Below, piece after piece: positions 9,328 to 17,971 of a stretch of 38,279 bases of DNA (positions are counted from its first letter, which is position 1; each line of letters opens with the position of its first letter). This DNA comes from Aliarcobacter sp. (GTDB lineage: Bacteria; Campylobacterota; Campylobacteria; Campylobacterales; Arcobacteraceae). Both the position numbers and the translations under genes were made by a program. The stretch spans positions 1 to 38,279 of the forward strand of contig JAQVLW010000018.1 in NCBI GenBank assembly GCA_028703945.1, in the 5' to 3' direction. The notes below the pieces were generated by a model that saw only the letters and a list, made by a program, of their open reading frames with translations, did not search any database and had not been told where the DNA came from.

Positions 9328-9358
9328 TTATTGTACTTTATAATTATTTTTAAATTCT

Positions 9359-9364
9359 AGTATA
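9359..9364 (-). promoter_or_regulatory. Possible -10 box for the PilJ/PAS kinase and bacteriohemerythrin genes
   Basis: On the minus strand TATACT lies about 32 nt before the kinase ATG, in the only sizeable gap (73 nt) in the downstream part of the island. The region is AT-rich and no -35 is visible, so this rests on one hexamer. Confidence 0.35.
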
Positions 9365-9400
9365 TTATTATTTGAATAAAAGTTTACATTATTTATGGAA

Positions 9401-10012
9401 TTATTTTCTTTTAGATTTCTTTCTGGAAGTATTTATTTTGTATTCTACTTTTTTTAATTTCTCTATTAATTTTGAAGAAAGTTTATACATATCCATCATA
9501 ATATCTTTTTTTTCATTATTTAAATCTTTTTTACTATTATCATATCTATTTATTAAATCTAAATAATTCATATCTTTTAAATATGGATAAAAATATGCAG
9601 TTTTCTCCTCTTCAATTATCCATTCACTTAAAAGTGAAATAACAACTAATTCAGGTATCCAAGAACTGCCATTTGGCAAACAAACTTCAATGGTTTTTAT
9701 TAAAGTATCATAATAAATCATCAAAGGTTCTTCTTTTTTTGCAAGTAATTTTAAAGTCGCATTTTTATGGGCATTTTCTATTAAACTTCTTAAATAAGTT
9801 GAGTTTATTACTGTATCTTGAAGTTGTTCTAGCAACTTCTTTAACGAAGAATAAACCAACTCTTTATCTTTATCATTACCTAATTCAAAGCTATATCCAA
9901 TATTATCTATTTGATAAAAAGATTGCTCCAATGTCGTTCTTATAAATACTAAAAGTGCTTCTGTTTTTACATCTCTTAGAAGTTTTGGTTTTACTCTATT
10001 TTTGCAAGTCAT
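9401..10012 (-). CDS. Unrecognised helical protein in the signalling island
   Basis: The product is 203 residues, soluble, apparently mostly alpha-helical, with no signal peptide, no membrane segment and no motif I can place. It has CLPNGSSWIPEL and LLSEWIIEEEKTAYFYPYLK segments in the middle and a strongly basic tail (NTSRKKSKRK). It starts 2 nt after the stop of the GGDEF gene, so it is almost certainly co-transcribed and probably co-translated with it. A role as an adaptor or c-di-GMP effector of that protein is a guess from position only. Confidence 0.75.
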   Translation of the reverse strand: MTCKNRVKPKLLRDVKTEALLVFIRTTLEQSFYQIDNIGYSFELGNDKDKELVYSSLKKLLEQLQDTVINSTYLRSLIENAHKNATLKLLAKKEEPLMIYYDTLIKTIEVCLPNGSSWIPELVVISLLSEWIIEEEKTAYFYPYLKDMNYLDLINRYDNSKKDLNNEKKDIMMDMYKLSSKLIEKLKKVEYKINTSRKKSKRK

Positions 10013-10014
10013 AT

Positions 10015-11613
10015 TTATGCATTAACTTTTATTTGATTTCTACCACTTCTTTTTGCTTCATAAAGTAAATCATCAGCTTGTTTATAAATTTTATCATCAA
10101 TATCATTTGCATTTTTACATATTAATCCCATAGATGCAGTTATATAAGAACTGGCACTATTAAACTCATGGGTGATTTTTAAATCTTCAATATTACTTTT
10201 TATGGTGTTTGCAAATTCAATAGCTTTTTCTTTTGTATCCATTTGATAGACAATAGCAAATTCTTCTCCACCTAATCTAAAAGCAAAATCAGAAGAACGA
10301 TGTAAACTTTCTTTTAAACAAGTTGCAAATTTTACTAAAACATCATCGCCTTTTTGATGTCCATAATTATCATTATAGAGTTTAAAATGATCAATATCCA
10401 TAAATAAAAAAGAGACTAATTCGTCTTTTCTTTTTGCATTATTTATGATTTTAGGAAAGATTTCATCAAAATATCTTCTATTATAGATATTTGTAAGTCC
10501 ATCTGTAATGCTTAGAATTTCTATTAATTTTCTATCTGTAATATCATATCGTATTGCACTATAACCAACTATTTTTCCTTCTTTGGAAAAATTTGGTTCA
10601 ATGATCGCTTTTACCCAATAATAATCACCATTCTTTTTGAGATTTTTAATCTCTCCTTTCCAAATTTTTCCACTACTAATTGTTTCCCATAACTCTTTAT
10701 ATATTGAATCTGGCATATCAGGATGTTTTAGAATATTGTGATTTTTTCCTAATAATTCTTCTTTTGTATAACCAGATATTTCACAAAAAGCTTCAGAAAC
10801 AGATACTATTCTACCTTTGTTATTTGTTGTTGAAGTAATAATATTTTTATCAATCAAATGATTAAAAATTTTTATCTCTTGAATTTGTTTTAGATTTAAA
10901 AATATATTTATAACCTTTGAAATTAACTCTTCTTGTAAAATAGGTTTTAAAATAATATCATTTGCACCATATTTATAGAATTTTGTTTTTAATTCATTTT
11001 CATTACTTTTAGTAACTATTATAATAGGGGAATTTTTGTAAGAATTCAAAGCTCTTATTTTTCGAGTAAGTTCTAAACCATCTAAATTTGGCATTTCATA
11101 ATCACTTATAATTAATGAAAAACTTCTTTCTTGATTTAATATTTCAAGAGCTTTTGCTCCATCTTCAACAATGCTTACTTTTAATAAGAGTTTTTCTAAA
11201 GTTTGCTTAATTTGATTAGAAACAGTATTTGAATCTTCAACTATTAAAACACTTTCATTACGACAGAATTTCATTGCAGAAACTAAATTATAAATGTATC
11301 TAAACCCATTAGAATCTTTTAAAACATAATCAAGAATATTTGAATACTTGTATAAAAGCTCTTTTTCTAAAGTTGAACTAAAAATGATAGTTGGAATATT
11401 TTCTTTTTCTAATAATTCCAAAATCTGAGAGTTAGGACTATCGTTTAAAAATAGGTTAGAGATAACTACAAAGAAATCATTTTCTTTTATTAGTTTTTCT
11501 GTTTCTTCCATAGAGCTGGCTTCAAAAATTATTAATCTTTGATTATCTACAAATAAATTTCTAATAACACTTCTTATTACTATTGAATTGTCAATTATCA
11601 ATATTTTTTTCAT
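10015..11613 (-). CDS. REC-REC-PAS-GGDEF diguanylate cyclase
   Basis: This 532-residue response regulator should make c-di-GMP. Domains are receiver 1 (about 2-115), receiver 2 (121-240), Aer-type PAS (250-362) and GGDEF (365-532). Receiver 2 has the phospho-acceptor D171 (LIISDYEMPNLDG) and the switch Lys in ILKP. Receiver 1 has Asn at the expected acceptor site (N53 in VVISNLFLND), so it is probably a pseudo-receiver. The PAS has the Aer signature NHNILKHPDMP. The active site is GGEEF at 448-452 and the inhibitory I-site RSSD at 439-442 is intact, five residues upstream, so product inhibition is expected. It starts 3 nt after the HD-GYP gene, so synthesis and breakdown of c-di-GMP are encoded back to back. 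Confidence 0.95.
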   Translation of the reverse strand: MKKILIIDNSIVIRSVIRNLFVDNQRLIIFEASSMEETEKLIKENDFFVVISNLFLNDSPNSQILELLEKENIPTIIFSSTLEKELLYKYSNILDYVLKDSNGFRYIYNLVSAMKFCRNESVLIVEDSNTVSNQIKQTLEKLLLKVSIVEDGAKALEILNQERSFSLIISDYEMPNLDGLELTRKIRALNSYKNSPIIIVTKSNENELKTKFYKYGANDIILKPILQEELISKVINIFLNLKQIQEIKIFNHLIDKNIITSTTNNKGRIVSVSEAFCEISGYTKEELLGKNHNILKHPDMPDSIYKELWETISSGKIWKGEIKNLKKNGDYYWVKAIIEPNFSKEGKIVGYSAIRYDITDRKLIEILSITDGLTNIYNRRYFDEIFPKIINNAKRKDELVSFLFMDIDHFKLYNDNYGHQKGDDVLVKFATCLKESLHRSSDFAFRLGGEEFAIVYQMDTKEKAIEFANTIKSNIEDLKITHEFNSASSYITASMGLICKNANDIDDKIYKQADDLLYEAKRSGRNQIKVNA

Positions 11614-11616
11614 TTT

Positions 11617-13800
11617 TTAATCTTTATACCTATTTCTAATCTCTTTAAATTTATCAATATTTTCAAAAAATAAATCAATTAATTTAGGGTCAAAATGTTT
11701 ACCTTTTTCATTTTTTAAAAGAGTAAAAATATCTTCATCGCTCCAAGCTTTTTTATAACATCTATCACTTCCTAAAGCATCAAATACATCTGCAATTGCA
11801 GTAATTCTTCCATAAATATGAATATCTTCACCTTTTAAATTTCTGGGATAACCATTTCCATCCCATTTTTCATGATGGTCACGTGCAACTATTGCTGCTG
11901 CTTTTAAAATTTCTCTTTTAGAATTTTTAAGGATGTTGTATCCTACAACAGTATGTTTTCGCATAACTTTCCATTCATCATCATCTAATTTCCCAGGTTT
12001 ATTTAAAATAGAATCAGGAACACCAACTTTTCCTATATCATGCATTGGACTTGCTGTAAATAAAATCTCACCCTCTTTTTCATCTAACCCATATAATGTT
12101 GCTAAAAGTTTCGAATAAGTAGCAACTCTTTTTACATGATTTCCTGTTTCATTACTTCTACTTTCACCAATTTCTCCCATTTTATAAATTATTTCTCTTT
12201 GGGTTTCTTCTATTTCTTGATGTAGTTCAATTACATCTGTTATCTCTTTTCTGATACTCATATATTCTAAAATTTCACCATTTAGGTTTATGATAGGAAC
12301 TACTGTTGCTAAGAAGTGATGGATTTTATTATCTTTAAGTTTATTACTTATTCTTCCTTTCCAAATTTTTCCTTGTGATAATTCTTTCCACATCTGCTCT
12401 ACTTGAGAATTTTCAGAAACTCTATTTATATAATCATAAGGTTTTCCAATTAACTCTTTTTTTGTGTAACCACTAATTTCATAAAACTCTTTATCTGCAT
12501 AAGTGATATTTTTATTTTTATCAAGTCTTAAAATAATATTACTTTGTTCAATGGCATTTTCATAAAGTTTTGAAAGATTAACTATTTCTTTGAAGTTATT
12601 TTGAGATATATCATATTGATTTTTCAAATACTCTTTAGTCTCTTCATTATTAGTAATATCAGTTCTAATTCCAATATATTCAAGAATTTCACCATTATTA
12701 TCTATTATTGGATTTATTATTGTCTGAACCCAATATGCACTTCCATCTTTTTTTTTATTTTTAACTATTCCACTCCAAGGATTTTTTAATTCTTTAATAG
12801 TGTGCCACATCTCTTTAAATGCTAAAGAATCCATATCGGGATGTCTTACAATATTGTGAGGTCTTCCCAAAAGTTCCTTTTCTTCATATCCTGAAATAGT
12901 ACAAAAAGCTTCATTCGCATAAGTTATTATTCCTTTTGCATCAGTTTTTGAAACAATAAAACTTCTATCTACAGTATTTTTATATTGATTTAATAGTTGA
13001 GTTTTACAAGTAACTTCATCTTCCATATCCTTATCACCTATAAAAATATCTGTTTTTAAGATTAACTCTTCAATAGCATAGGGTTTTCTTATAATCTCTT
13101 TTACGCCTAATCTAAAAGAGTCTCTTATAAGATTTGATGATATGTTTCCTGAGATAATCATGACTTTAATATTCAATTTATCTAATATTAAAGCTCTATT
13201 TTTGATTAAAAAATCATATCCATTAGATTCTTCAAGTTCTAAATCCAATAACATTAAATCAATTTTATTTAAATGAATTATTTCTAATGCTTCTTTTGCA
13301 TTTTTTGCTTCTAATACTGTGTAATTTCTATTATGAAGAATATCTTTTAGTTGTTCTCTAACAACAAAAGAATCATCTACTATTAAAATAGTTTTTGATT
13401 TATTTCTTTCTAATTGTTTTATCAGATTTGGAATTTCTGAAATTTTGTATATAAAGTTTTTATCTTTGTTTATAAAATCTATAATTCCTTTTTGATAAGA
13501 AACCTCTCTTAATTGAGAGTCTGTTTGTGATGTAAGAACTATTATTTTGGCTTTTGAAGAAGATAACTCTTTTATAAGTTCATATCCATTTCCATCAGGA
13601 AGATTTATATCTAAGATTATATAATCTATGTTTTTATTATTGAGTATTTCTCTTGCTTCTTTTAATGTAGGAGCTAAAAATGTATTAAAGCCTGAACTAG
13701 AGAAGATATTATTGATTATTTTAATCATAGAAGAAGAATCTTCTACAATTAAGATATTGAAATTTTTTGATTTAAATTCAAAATAATCACATCTTTTCAT
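11617..13800 (-). CDS. REC-REC-PAS-PAS-HD-GYP cyclic-di-GMP phosphodiesterase
   Basis: The 727-residue regulator should hydrolyse c-di-GMP. Receiver 1 (about 14-130) has acceptor D64 (IILDINLPDGNG). Receiver 2 (136-255) has acceptor D186 (LMLLDLELEESNG). PAS 1 (275-385) carries the Aer-type signature RPHNIVRHPDM. PAS 2 (415-525) keeps the fold but lacks that signature. The HD-GYP domain (530-727) has HD at 587-588 in MHDIGKVGVPD and a canonical HHEKWDGNGYP at 642-652, so it should be catalytically active. AAGGA lies about 10 nt before the ATG. It follows the single-PAS gene by 28 nt and precedes the GGDEF gene by 3 nt. Confidence 0.95.
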   Translation of the reverse strand: MKRCDYFEFKSKNFNILIVEDSSSMIKIINNIFSSSGFNTFLAPTLKEAREILNNKNIDYIILDINLPDGNGYELIKELSSSKAKIIVLTSQTDSQLREVSYQKGIIDFINKDKNFIYKISEIPNLIKQLERNKSKTILIVDDSFVVREQLKDILHNRNYTVLEAKNAKEALEIIHLNKIDLMLLDLELEESNGYDFLIKNRALILDKLNIKVMIISGNISSNLIRDSFRLGVKEIIRKPYAIEELILKTDIFIGDKDMEDEVTCKTQLLNQYKNTVDRSFIVSKTDAKGIITYANEAFCTISGYEEKELLGRPHNIVRHPDMDSLAFKEMWHTIKELKNPWSGIVKNKKKDGSAYWVQTIINPIIDNNGEILEYIGIRTDITNNEETKEYLKNQYDISQNNFKEIVNLSKLYENAIEQSNIILRLDKNKNITYADKEFYEISGYTKKELIGKPYDYINRVSENSQVEQMWKELSQGKIWKGRISNKLKDNKIHHFLATVVPIINLNGEILEYMSIRKEITDVIELHQEIEETQREIIYKMGEIGESRSNETGNHVKRVATYSKLLATLYGLDEKEGEILFTASPMHDIGKVGVPDSILNKPGKLDDDEWKVMRKHTVVGYNILKNSKREILKAAAIVARDHHEKWDGNGYPRNLKGEDIHIYGRITAIADVFDALGSDRCYKKAWSDEDIFTLLKNEKGKHFDPKLIDLFFENIDKFKEIRNRYKD

Positions 13801-13828
13801 TAAAATATATTCCTTGTTTTAAGCATCT

Positions 13829-14218
13829 TTATTCTTTTCTCCATTGTTCATAAAGTTTTTCAGCTTTTATTATCTCTTCACTAGTTGGTTTTCGTCTACA
13901 TGAAAGATAACCCTTAGAATTATCACTTGACTCAAAAGGATAAACTGTTGCAAAAACCCAATAATATCCACCATCTTTTGTTGCATTTTTTACATATCCT
14001 GTCCAAATATTACCTTTTTGAACTGTATCCCATAAACTTTTAAATGCTTTTTTAGGCATATCTTTATGTCTTACCATATTATGCGGTTGTCCCATTAGTT
14101 CTTCAAGTGTATATCCAGCAATTTTACAAAAATCTTCATTTGCAAATTTTATTATTCCTTTAGCATCTGTTTCACTAACTAAAAATGCATTTTTATCTAG
14201 TACTGTTTCTTTTGACAT
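13829..14218 (-). CDS. Single PAS-domain protein, Aer/CetB-like
   Basis: The 129-residue cytoplasmic protein is one PAS domain and a short tail. The signature QPHNMVRHKDMP followed by the TGYVKNATKDGGYYWVFATV strand matches the FAD-binding PAS of E. coli Aer and of Campylobacter CetB. It is probably a redox or energy-taxis sensor that passes its signal to the chemoreceptor encoded 12 nt upstream. AAAGGA is about 8 nt before the ATG. A separate PAS protein next to a receptor lacking one is the CetA/CetB arrangement. FAD binding is inferred from the motif, not shown. Confidence 0.88.
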   Translation of the reverse strand: MSKETVLDKNAFLVSETDAKGIIKFANEDFCKIAGYTLEELMGQPHNMVRHKDMPKKAFKSLWDTVQKGNIWTGYVKNATKDGGYYWVFATVYPFESSDNSKGYLSCRRKPTSEEIIKAEKLYEQWRKE

Positions 14219-14230
14219 CTTTAATTTCCT

Positions 14231-15466
14231 TTAGTTGAACTTTTTACTTTTTGCATCTGCTAACAATTCATTAGCCAACTGTGAAACATTTTGTGCAATT
14301 GATTTCACATGATTTGATTCACTTGCATTTTCTTGTGTTACACGGTCTAACATATTTACTGCATCATTTATCTGTTCAATTCCTGTCATTTGTTCTTTTG
14401 ATGCTCTTGAAACATCTTCTATAATGTGAATTGTTTCTGAAATATTTTTATTTAATTCTTTATAACCATCTATCATATCAGCTGATACTGTTTTTCCATC
14501 ATTTGCTTTCATAGTTGCTTCTTGAACAAGATTTTTTATCTCTTTAGCAGCATCTGCACTTCTATTTGCTAGATTTCTTACCTCTGCTGCAACAACTGCG
14601 AATCCTTTTCCTGCTTCTCCTGCCGTTGCTGCTTCTACTGCTGCATTTAAAGAAAGAATATTTGTTTGAAATGCTATTTGATCAATTACAGTAATCGCTT
14701 CATTTATAGAATTAACTTTTTGATTTATTTCATCCATTGAACTTGCTGTTTTACTAGCTAACTCTTCACCTGTAAAAACAGATTTTTTTACGATTTGTCC
14801 TAATGTTGCCATTTTTGTAGCGTTCTCAGCATTATTTCTTGTGATGCTTGTGATTTCTTCAAGGGCTGCTGCTGTTTCTTCCAAAGATGCTGCCTGATCA
14901 TTTGCTTTTGAAGCTAAATTATTCATAGAAGATGTCATTACAGATGAATTTTGTTCTAAGGTTTGACCATTTTGGAAATTGTTTTTTGCATTTTTTTCTA
15001 AAGAACTTCCTAATTTATTAATACTTTCCATTAATAATTTCATATCATCTTTGTATTTATCAATTACTTTTATACTATCAGTGAAATCATCATCTGTATA
15101 ACTATTAACAACTCTTAGAATTCTTGAAGTAGAGTCATCTAAACTATCTAGCATTTTATTTAGAGTATTTCTTAAAGTAGAAATCATTGGATTATTAGTT
15201 GATGCTTTTATTTTATTTTTATATATACCTTGTTCAACTTTGTCTGCGGTTAAAACAATTTCTCCCAAAACTTTCATATCATCTTTATTTCTATAATCTA
15301 CAGTTCTTATCTCTTCATTCCATTTTTTTAACATAAAATCAAGTTTAGAATTACCTGTTGATTCTATATAATCAAATTCACTTTTTTCATAAGAAATGAA
15401 TTTAATAAATTGCATAAAATAATCATTAACTACTTCTAAATCTTTATTTGAAATTGCACCAAACAT
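14231..15466 (-). CDS. Soluble methyl-accepting chemotaxis protein
   Basis: The C-terminal signalling domain is clear, with the tip sequence [20 protein letters not shown] and long flanking coiled coils full of Ala, Gln, Glu and Ser. There is no transmembrane segment and no periplasmic domain. Residues about 60-150 look like degenerate HAMP-type helices ([30 protein letters not shown]). It should therefore be a cytoplasmic receptor signalling to CheA/CheW. I start it at ATG 15466 (411 residues), which has AAGGGGA 5 nt upstream. An upstream in-frame TTG at 15535 would put the promoter element at 15494-15526 inside the gene and has no ribosome-binding site. The PAS gene 12 nt downstream is its probable sensory partner. 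Confidence 0.93.
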   Translation of the reverse strand: MFGAISNKDLEVVNDYFMQFIKFISYEKSEFDYIESTGNSKLDFMLKKWNEEIRTVDYRNKDDMKVLGEIVLTADKVEQGIYKNKIKASTNNPMISTLRNTLNKMLDSLDDSTSRILRVVNSYTDDDFTDSIKVIDKYKDDMKLLMESINKLGSSLEKNAKNNFQNGQTLEQNSSVMTSSMNNLASKANDQAASLEETAAALEEITSITRNNAENATKMATLGQIVKKSVFTGEELASKTASSMDEINQKVNSINEAITVIDQIAFQTNILSLNAAVEAATAGEAGKGFAVVAAEVRNLANRSADAAKEIKNLVQEATMKANDGKTVSADMIDGYKELNKNISETIHIIEDVSRASKEQMTGIEQINDAVNMLDRVTQENASESNHVKSIAQNVSQLANELLADAKSKKFN

Positions 15467-15493
15467 TACTTCCCCTTTACTATCTATTGATGT

Positions 15494-15526
15494 AATAGTA
15501 TAAAAAATATGTGACTTTTTTGTGAG
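15494..15526 (-). promoter_or_regulatory. Promoter and direct-repeat activator site of the chemoreceptor operon
   Basis: On the minus strand two TCACA half-sites with starts 11 bp apart (plus-strand TGTGA at 15510 and 15521) are followed by 7 bp and then the -10 box TATACT (15497-15502). The repeat occupies the -35 position. The whole 33-bp block matches the block before the response regulator gene (17911-17943) at 29 positions without gaps. Tandem repeats with one-helical-turn spacing are typical of OmpR/PhoB-type regulators, and such a regulator is encoded at 17172. Confidence 0.7.
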
Positions 15527-15575
15527 CTTGTACAAAAATAATTTTATTTATATTTTTTTAGGAGAAGATGGTAAC

Positions 15576-17159
15576 TTATATGGGTAATATAATAGTAAAT
15601 TCAAAACCATTATTTATGTTCTTTACTTCTGTTTTTCCTTTCATATTTTGTTCAATTATTATTTTTGTCATGTATAAACCTATTCCTGTTCCATGGGAAT
15701 TTGTTTTAGTTGTAAAGTATGGTTCAAATATAGATGATAAAATTTCTTTATTTTCTATTCCGCCTCCATTGTCTTGGATAATTAAATTTACAAATGAAGT
15801 GTTTTTTTCTGCATATATTAAAATAATTCCTTTTTCTATATTTTTATTCAATATAGCTTCTCTTGAATTAGATAATATATTGATTAAAGCTTGTTGTAAT
15901 TGATTTTCTAAGCATACTAATGAAATAGTTTCAGGAATATTAACCTCAATTTTTATATTGTCTATTTTAAACTGAATATTTAGTAAAGAGATTACTTTTA
16001 AAACAATTTTTTTTAAGGAAATTCTTTTGAAATTTTCTGTTGATTTATAGAAGTTTTTGAAATCATCAATTGTTTGTGACATAAAATTTAATTGATTATT
16101 CATTTTTATACTCCAGTCATCAACATAGCCTTTATTTAATTTAGAACTTGCATATTTTTTGGTTATTACACATGAAAGAAGTGAAATTATATTAAGAGGT
16201 TGTCTCCAATTGTGAGCAATTGCAGCTATCATTTCTCCCATTACTGCCATTTTAGATTGTTGAATAAGTATTTCTTCTTGTTTATATCGTTTCTTAATTT
16301 CTTCTTCAACTCTTTGTTCAAGTTTTTCTTGAAAATTTTTCTCGCTTGTAATTATTTCAAATGTACAAATAAATCCATTGTTATATTTAACAGTTTTATT
16401 TCTAAACCATTCTTTTATTCCATCACTTTCAAAATAAAATTCTAAAGATTTAGCTTCTCCAGTTAATACTACTTCTTTGTAATTATCAAAAAGGCTTCTT
16501 CCATTAAGAGAATCTAGTGGTTTAAAATTCCCAGGTTGTATTTTAGATAATCGTTGACCAATAAGTTGTTCTTCACTTAAATTAACAATTTTACATGCTT
16601 CTTTATTTGACATTGTGAATATAAAATCAATAATTTCTCCATCTTTATTATAGAAGCTATCAAAAGCCATTATTCCATCAAGAGAACTATCTAAAATAGC
16701 TTTTAAAGAATTTGCTTTTTCTAGTAATCTTTTTTCATTATATTTTTCTTTTGTTACATCATTATGAATACCTATCATTCGTATAGGTTTTCCATTATTA
16801 TCTCTAATTATACTTCCTCTACATCTTATCCAAAGAGTATGTCCTTTTTTATGTTTATAGCGTACAATCTGGTCGTAAGGATGTTCAGGATTTTTATAAT
16901 GCTTGTTAAAATTATCAATTGTCTTTTCTAAATCTTCATAAAATATCAATTCTTGCCATTCTGAAGTTAAATGTTTCTTTTCTTCAAAAGAGTACCCTAA
17001 TACTTTCCAAAACTTGGGACTTAACCATTCATTTTCAGGATTTTCAAGATCCCAATACCAGATTCCGTCTAAAGAATTTTCTTGTAGAAAATCAAAAATT
17101 GTCGAGTCTTTTTGAATTATTTCATATAATTCAGTTTTTAAATAGTAGTCTTTGTTCAC
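15576..17159 (-). CDS. Soluble PAS sensor histidine kinase
   Basis: This 527-residue kinase has no transmembrane segment. PAS 1 (about 20-140) is of the PAC-containing type ending in IGIHNDVTKEKYNEK. PAS 2 (about 150-275) follows, then a coiled coil (276-300). The H-box is AIAHNWRQPLN with H316, and the ATPase domain has N box INILSNSREA, G1 DNGGGI near 463 and G2 GTGIGLYM near 490. It senses a cytoplasmic cue and should phosphorylate the OmpR-type regulator encoded 12 nt upstream in the same operon. Its catalytic core closely resembles that of the PilJ/PAS kinase at 6868 (same WRQPL H-box), so cross-talk between them is possible. Confidence 0.94.
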   Translation of the reverse strand: MNKDYYLKTELYEIIQKDSTIFDFLQENSLDGIWYWDLENPENEWLSPKFWKVLGYSFEEKKHLTSEWQELIFYEDLEKTIDNFNKHYKNPEHPYDQIVRYKHKKGHTLWIRCRGSIIRDNNGKPIRMIGIHNDVTKEKYNEKRLLEKANSLKAILDSSLDGIMAFDSFYNKDGEIIDFIFTMSNKEACKIVNLSEEQLIGQRLSKIQPGNFKPLDSLNGRSLFDNYKEVVLTGEAKSLEFYFESDGIKEWFRNKTVKYNNGFICTFEIITSEKNFQEKLEQRVEEEIKKRYKQEEILIQQSKMAVMGEMIAAIAHNWRQPLNIISLLSCVITKKYASSKLNKGYVDDWSIKMNNQLNFMSQTIDDFKNFYKSTENFKRISLKKIVLKVISLLNIQFKIDNIKIEVNIPETISLVCLENQLQQALINILSNSREAILNKNIEKGIILIYAEKNTSFVNLIIQDNGGGIENKEILSSIFEPYFTTKTNSHGTGIGLYMTKIIIEQNMKGKTEVKNINNGFEFTIILPI

Positions 17160-17171
17160 TTTTGCCTTTTT

Positions 17172-17855
17172 TTAATTAACAATTACTAATCTGTAGCCAA
17201 TTTTTGGAATATTTTCAATTATATCACAAGATAATTTCTTACGAATGTTTTTTACTAATGTTCTTAAACTCGTGCTAGTCATTATTTTATCATCGCACCA
17301 TATCATTTGTTCTATAGTTCTATATGAAACGATAGAAGATTTCTTTTGTATTAAAAGTTTTATAAATTCGATCTCTTTGCTGGTAAATTTCCTAATTTCA
17401 TTATTAACTACTACTTGTGAATTTTGTAAATCTAAAATTGTTGAAGGATTTAATTGGATACTTTTATTTATAAATTCATTCTTTTGATGATTATATATTT
17501 TTTCCATTAATTTTTCAATTTTATCAGAAGTTAATGGTTTGATAAAATACCCTTGGATATTACTATTAGAAACTTTTAAAAGATTGTCATTATCAGAATA
17601 AGCCGAAATAACTATAATAGGAATAGAATAGTTTATTTCCTTTATTTTATTTATGGTATCTAAACCATTTAATTTAGGTATATTTAAATCACATAGTATT
17701 ACATTTATTTTATTTGTTTTAAAAATTTCAATAGCTTCATACCCATCTGTTGCACTATATACTGTAGAAAATTCTGATTCAAAGATTCCAATCATAAGTT
17801 CTAATGTTTCTAAATTATCTTCAATAATTAGAATATTTTGTTTTAAAAAATCCAA
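17172..17855 (-). CDS. OmpR/PhoB-type response regulator
   Basis: At 227 residues this has the normal two-domain layout. The receiver (about 5-120) has acidic pocket E12/D13, acceptor D56 in VILCDLNIPKLNG and the conserved Lys in GYFIKPL. A winged-helix DNA-binding domain follows at about 140-227 (FTSKEIEFIKLLIQ through TSLRTLVKNIRKKL). The start is TTG at 17855 with AAAGG 6-7 nt upstream. It is the first gene of the kinase operon. Its promoter carries an 11-bp-spaced direct repeat also present before the chemoreceptor gene, so autoregulation plus control of the taxis/c-di-GMP operon is the simplest reading. Confidence 0.95.
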   Translation of the reverse strand: MDFLKQNILIIEDNLETLELMIGIFESEFSTVYSATDGYEAIEIFKTNKINVILCDLNIPKLNGLDTINKIKEINYSIPIIVISAYSDNDNLLKVSNSNIQGYFIKPLTSDKIEKLMEKIYNHQKNEFINKSIQLNPSTILDLQNSQVVVNNEIRKFTSKEIEFIKLLIQKKSSIVSYRTIEQMIWCDDKIMTSTSLRTLVKNIRKKLSCDIIENIPKIGYRLVIVN

Positions 17856-17910
17856 TATATACCTTTAATTCATAGCTGTTGACTTATTTACTACACCTTT
17901 ACTATTGTAA

Positions 17911-17943
17911 AATAATATAAAAAAGATGTGAGTATTTTGTGAG
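17911..17943 (-). promoter_or_regulatory. Promoter and direct-repeat site of the response regulator operon
   Basis: On the minus strand ACTCACA occurs twice with starts 11 bp apart (plus-strand TGTGAGT at 17927-17933 and 17938-17944). It is followed by 7 bp and the -10 box TATATT (17914-17919). Position, spacing and sequence are the same as at 15494-15526 (29 of 33 bases). The two copies lie about 2.4 kb apart. Binding by the regulator encoded just downstream is inferred. Confidence 0.7.
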
Positions 17944-17971
17944 TTATAATTAAATTATATTTAACATTATC

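Noticed and set aside
15467-15535. N-terminal extension of the chemoreceptor to TTG 15535
   Set aside because: There is no ribosome-binding site, and the stretch coincides with the 33-bp promoter block shared with the response regulator gene. ATG 15466 has a good site.
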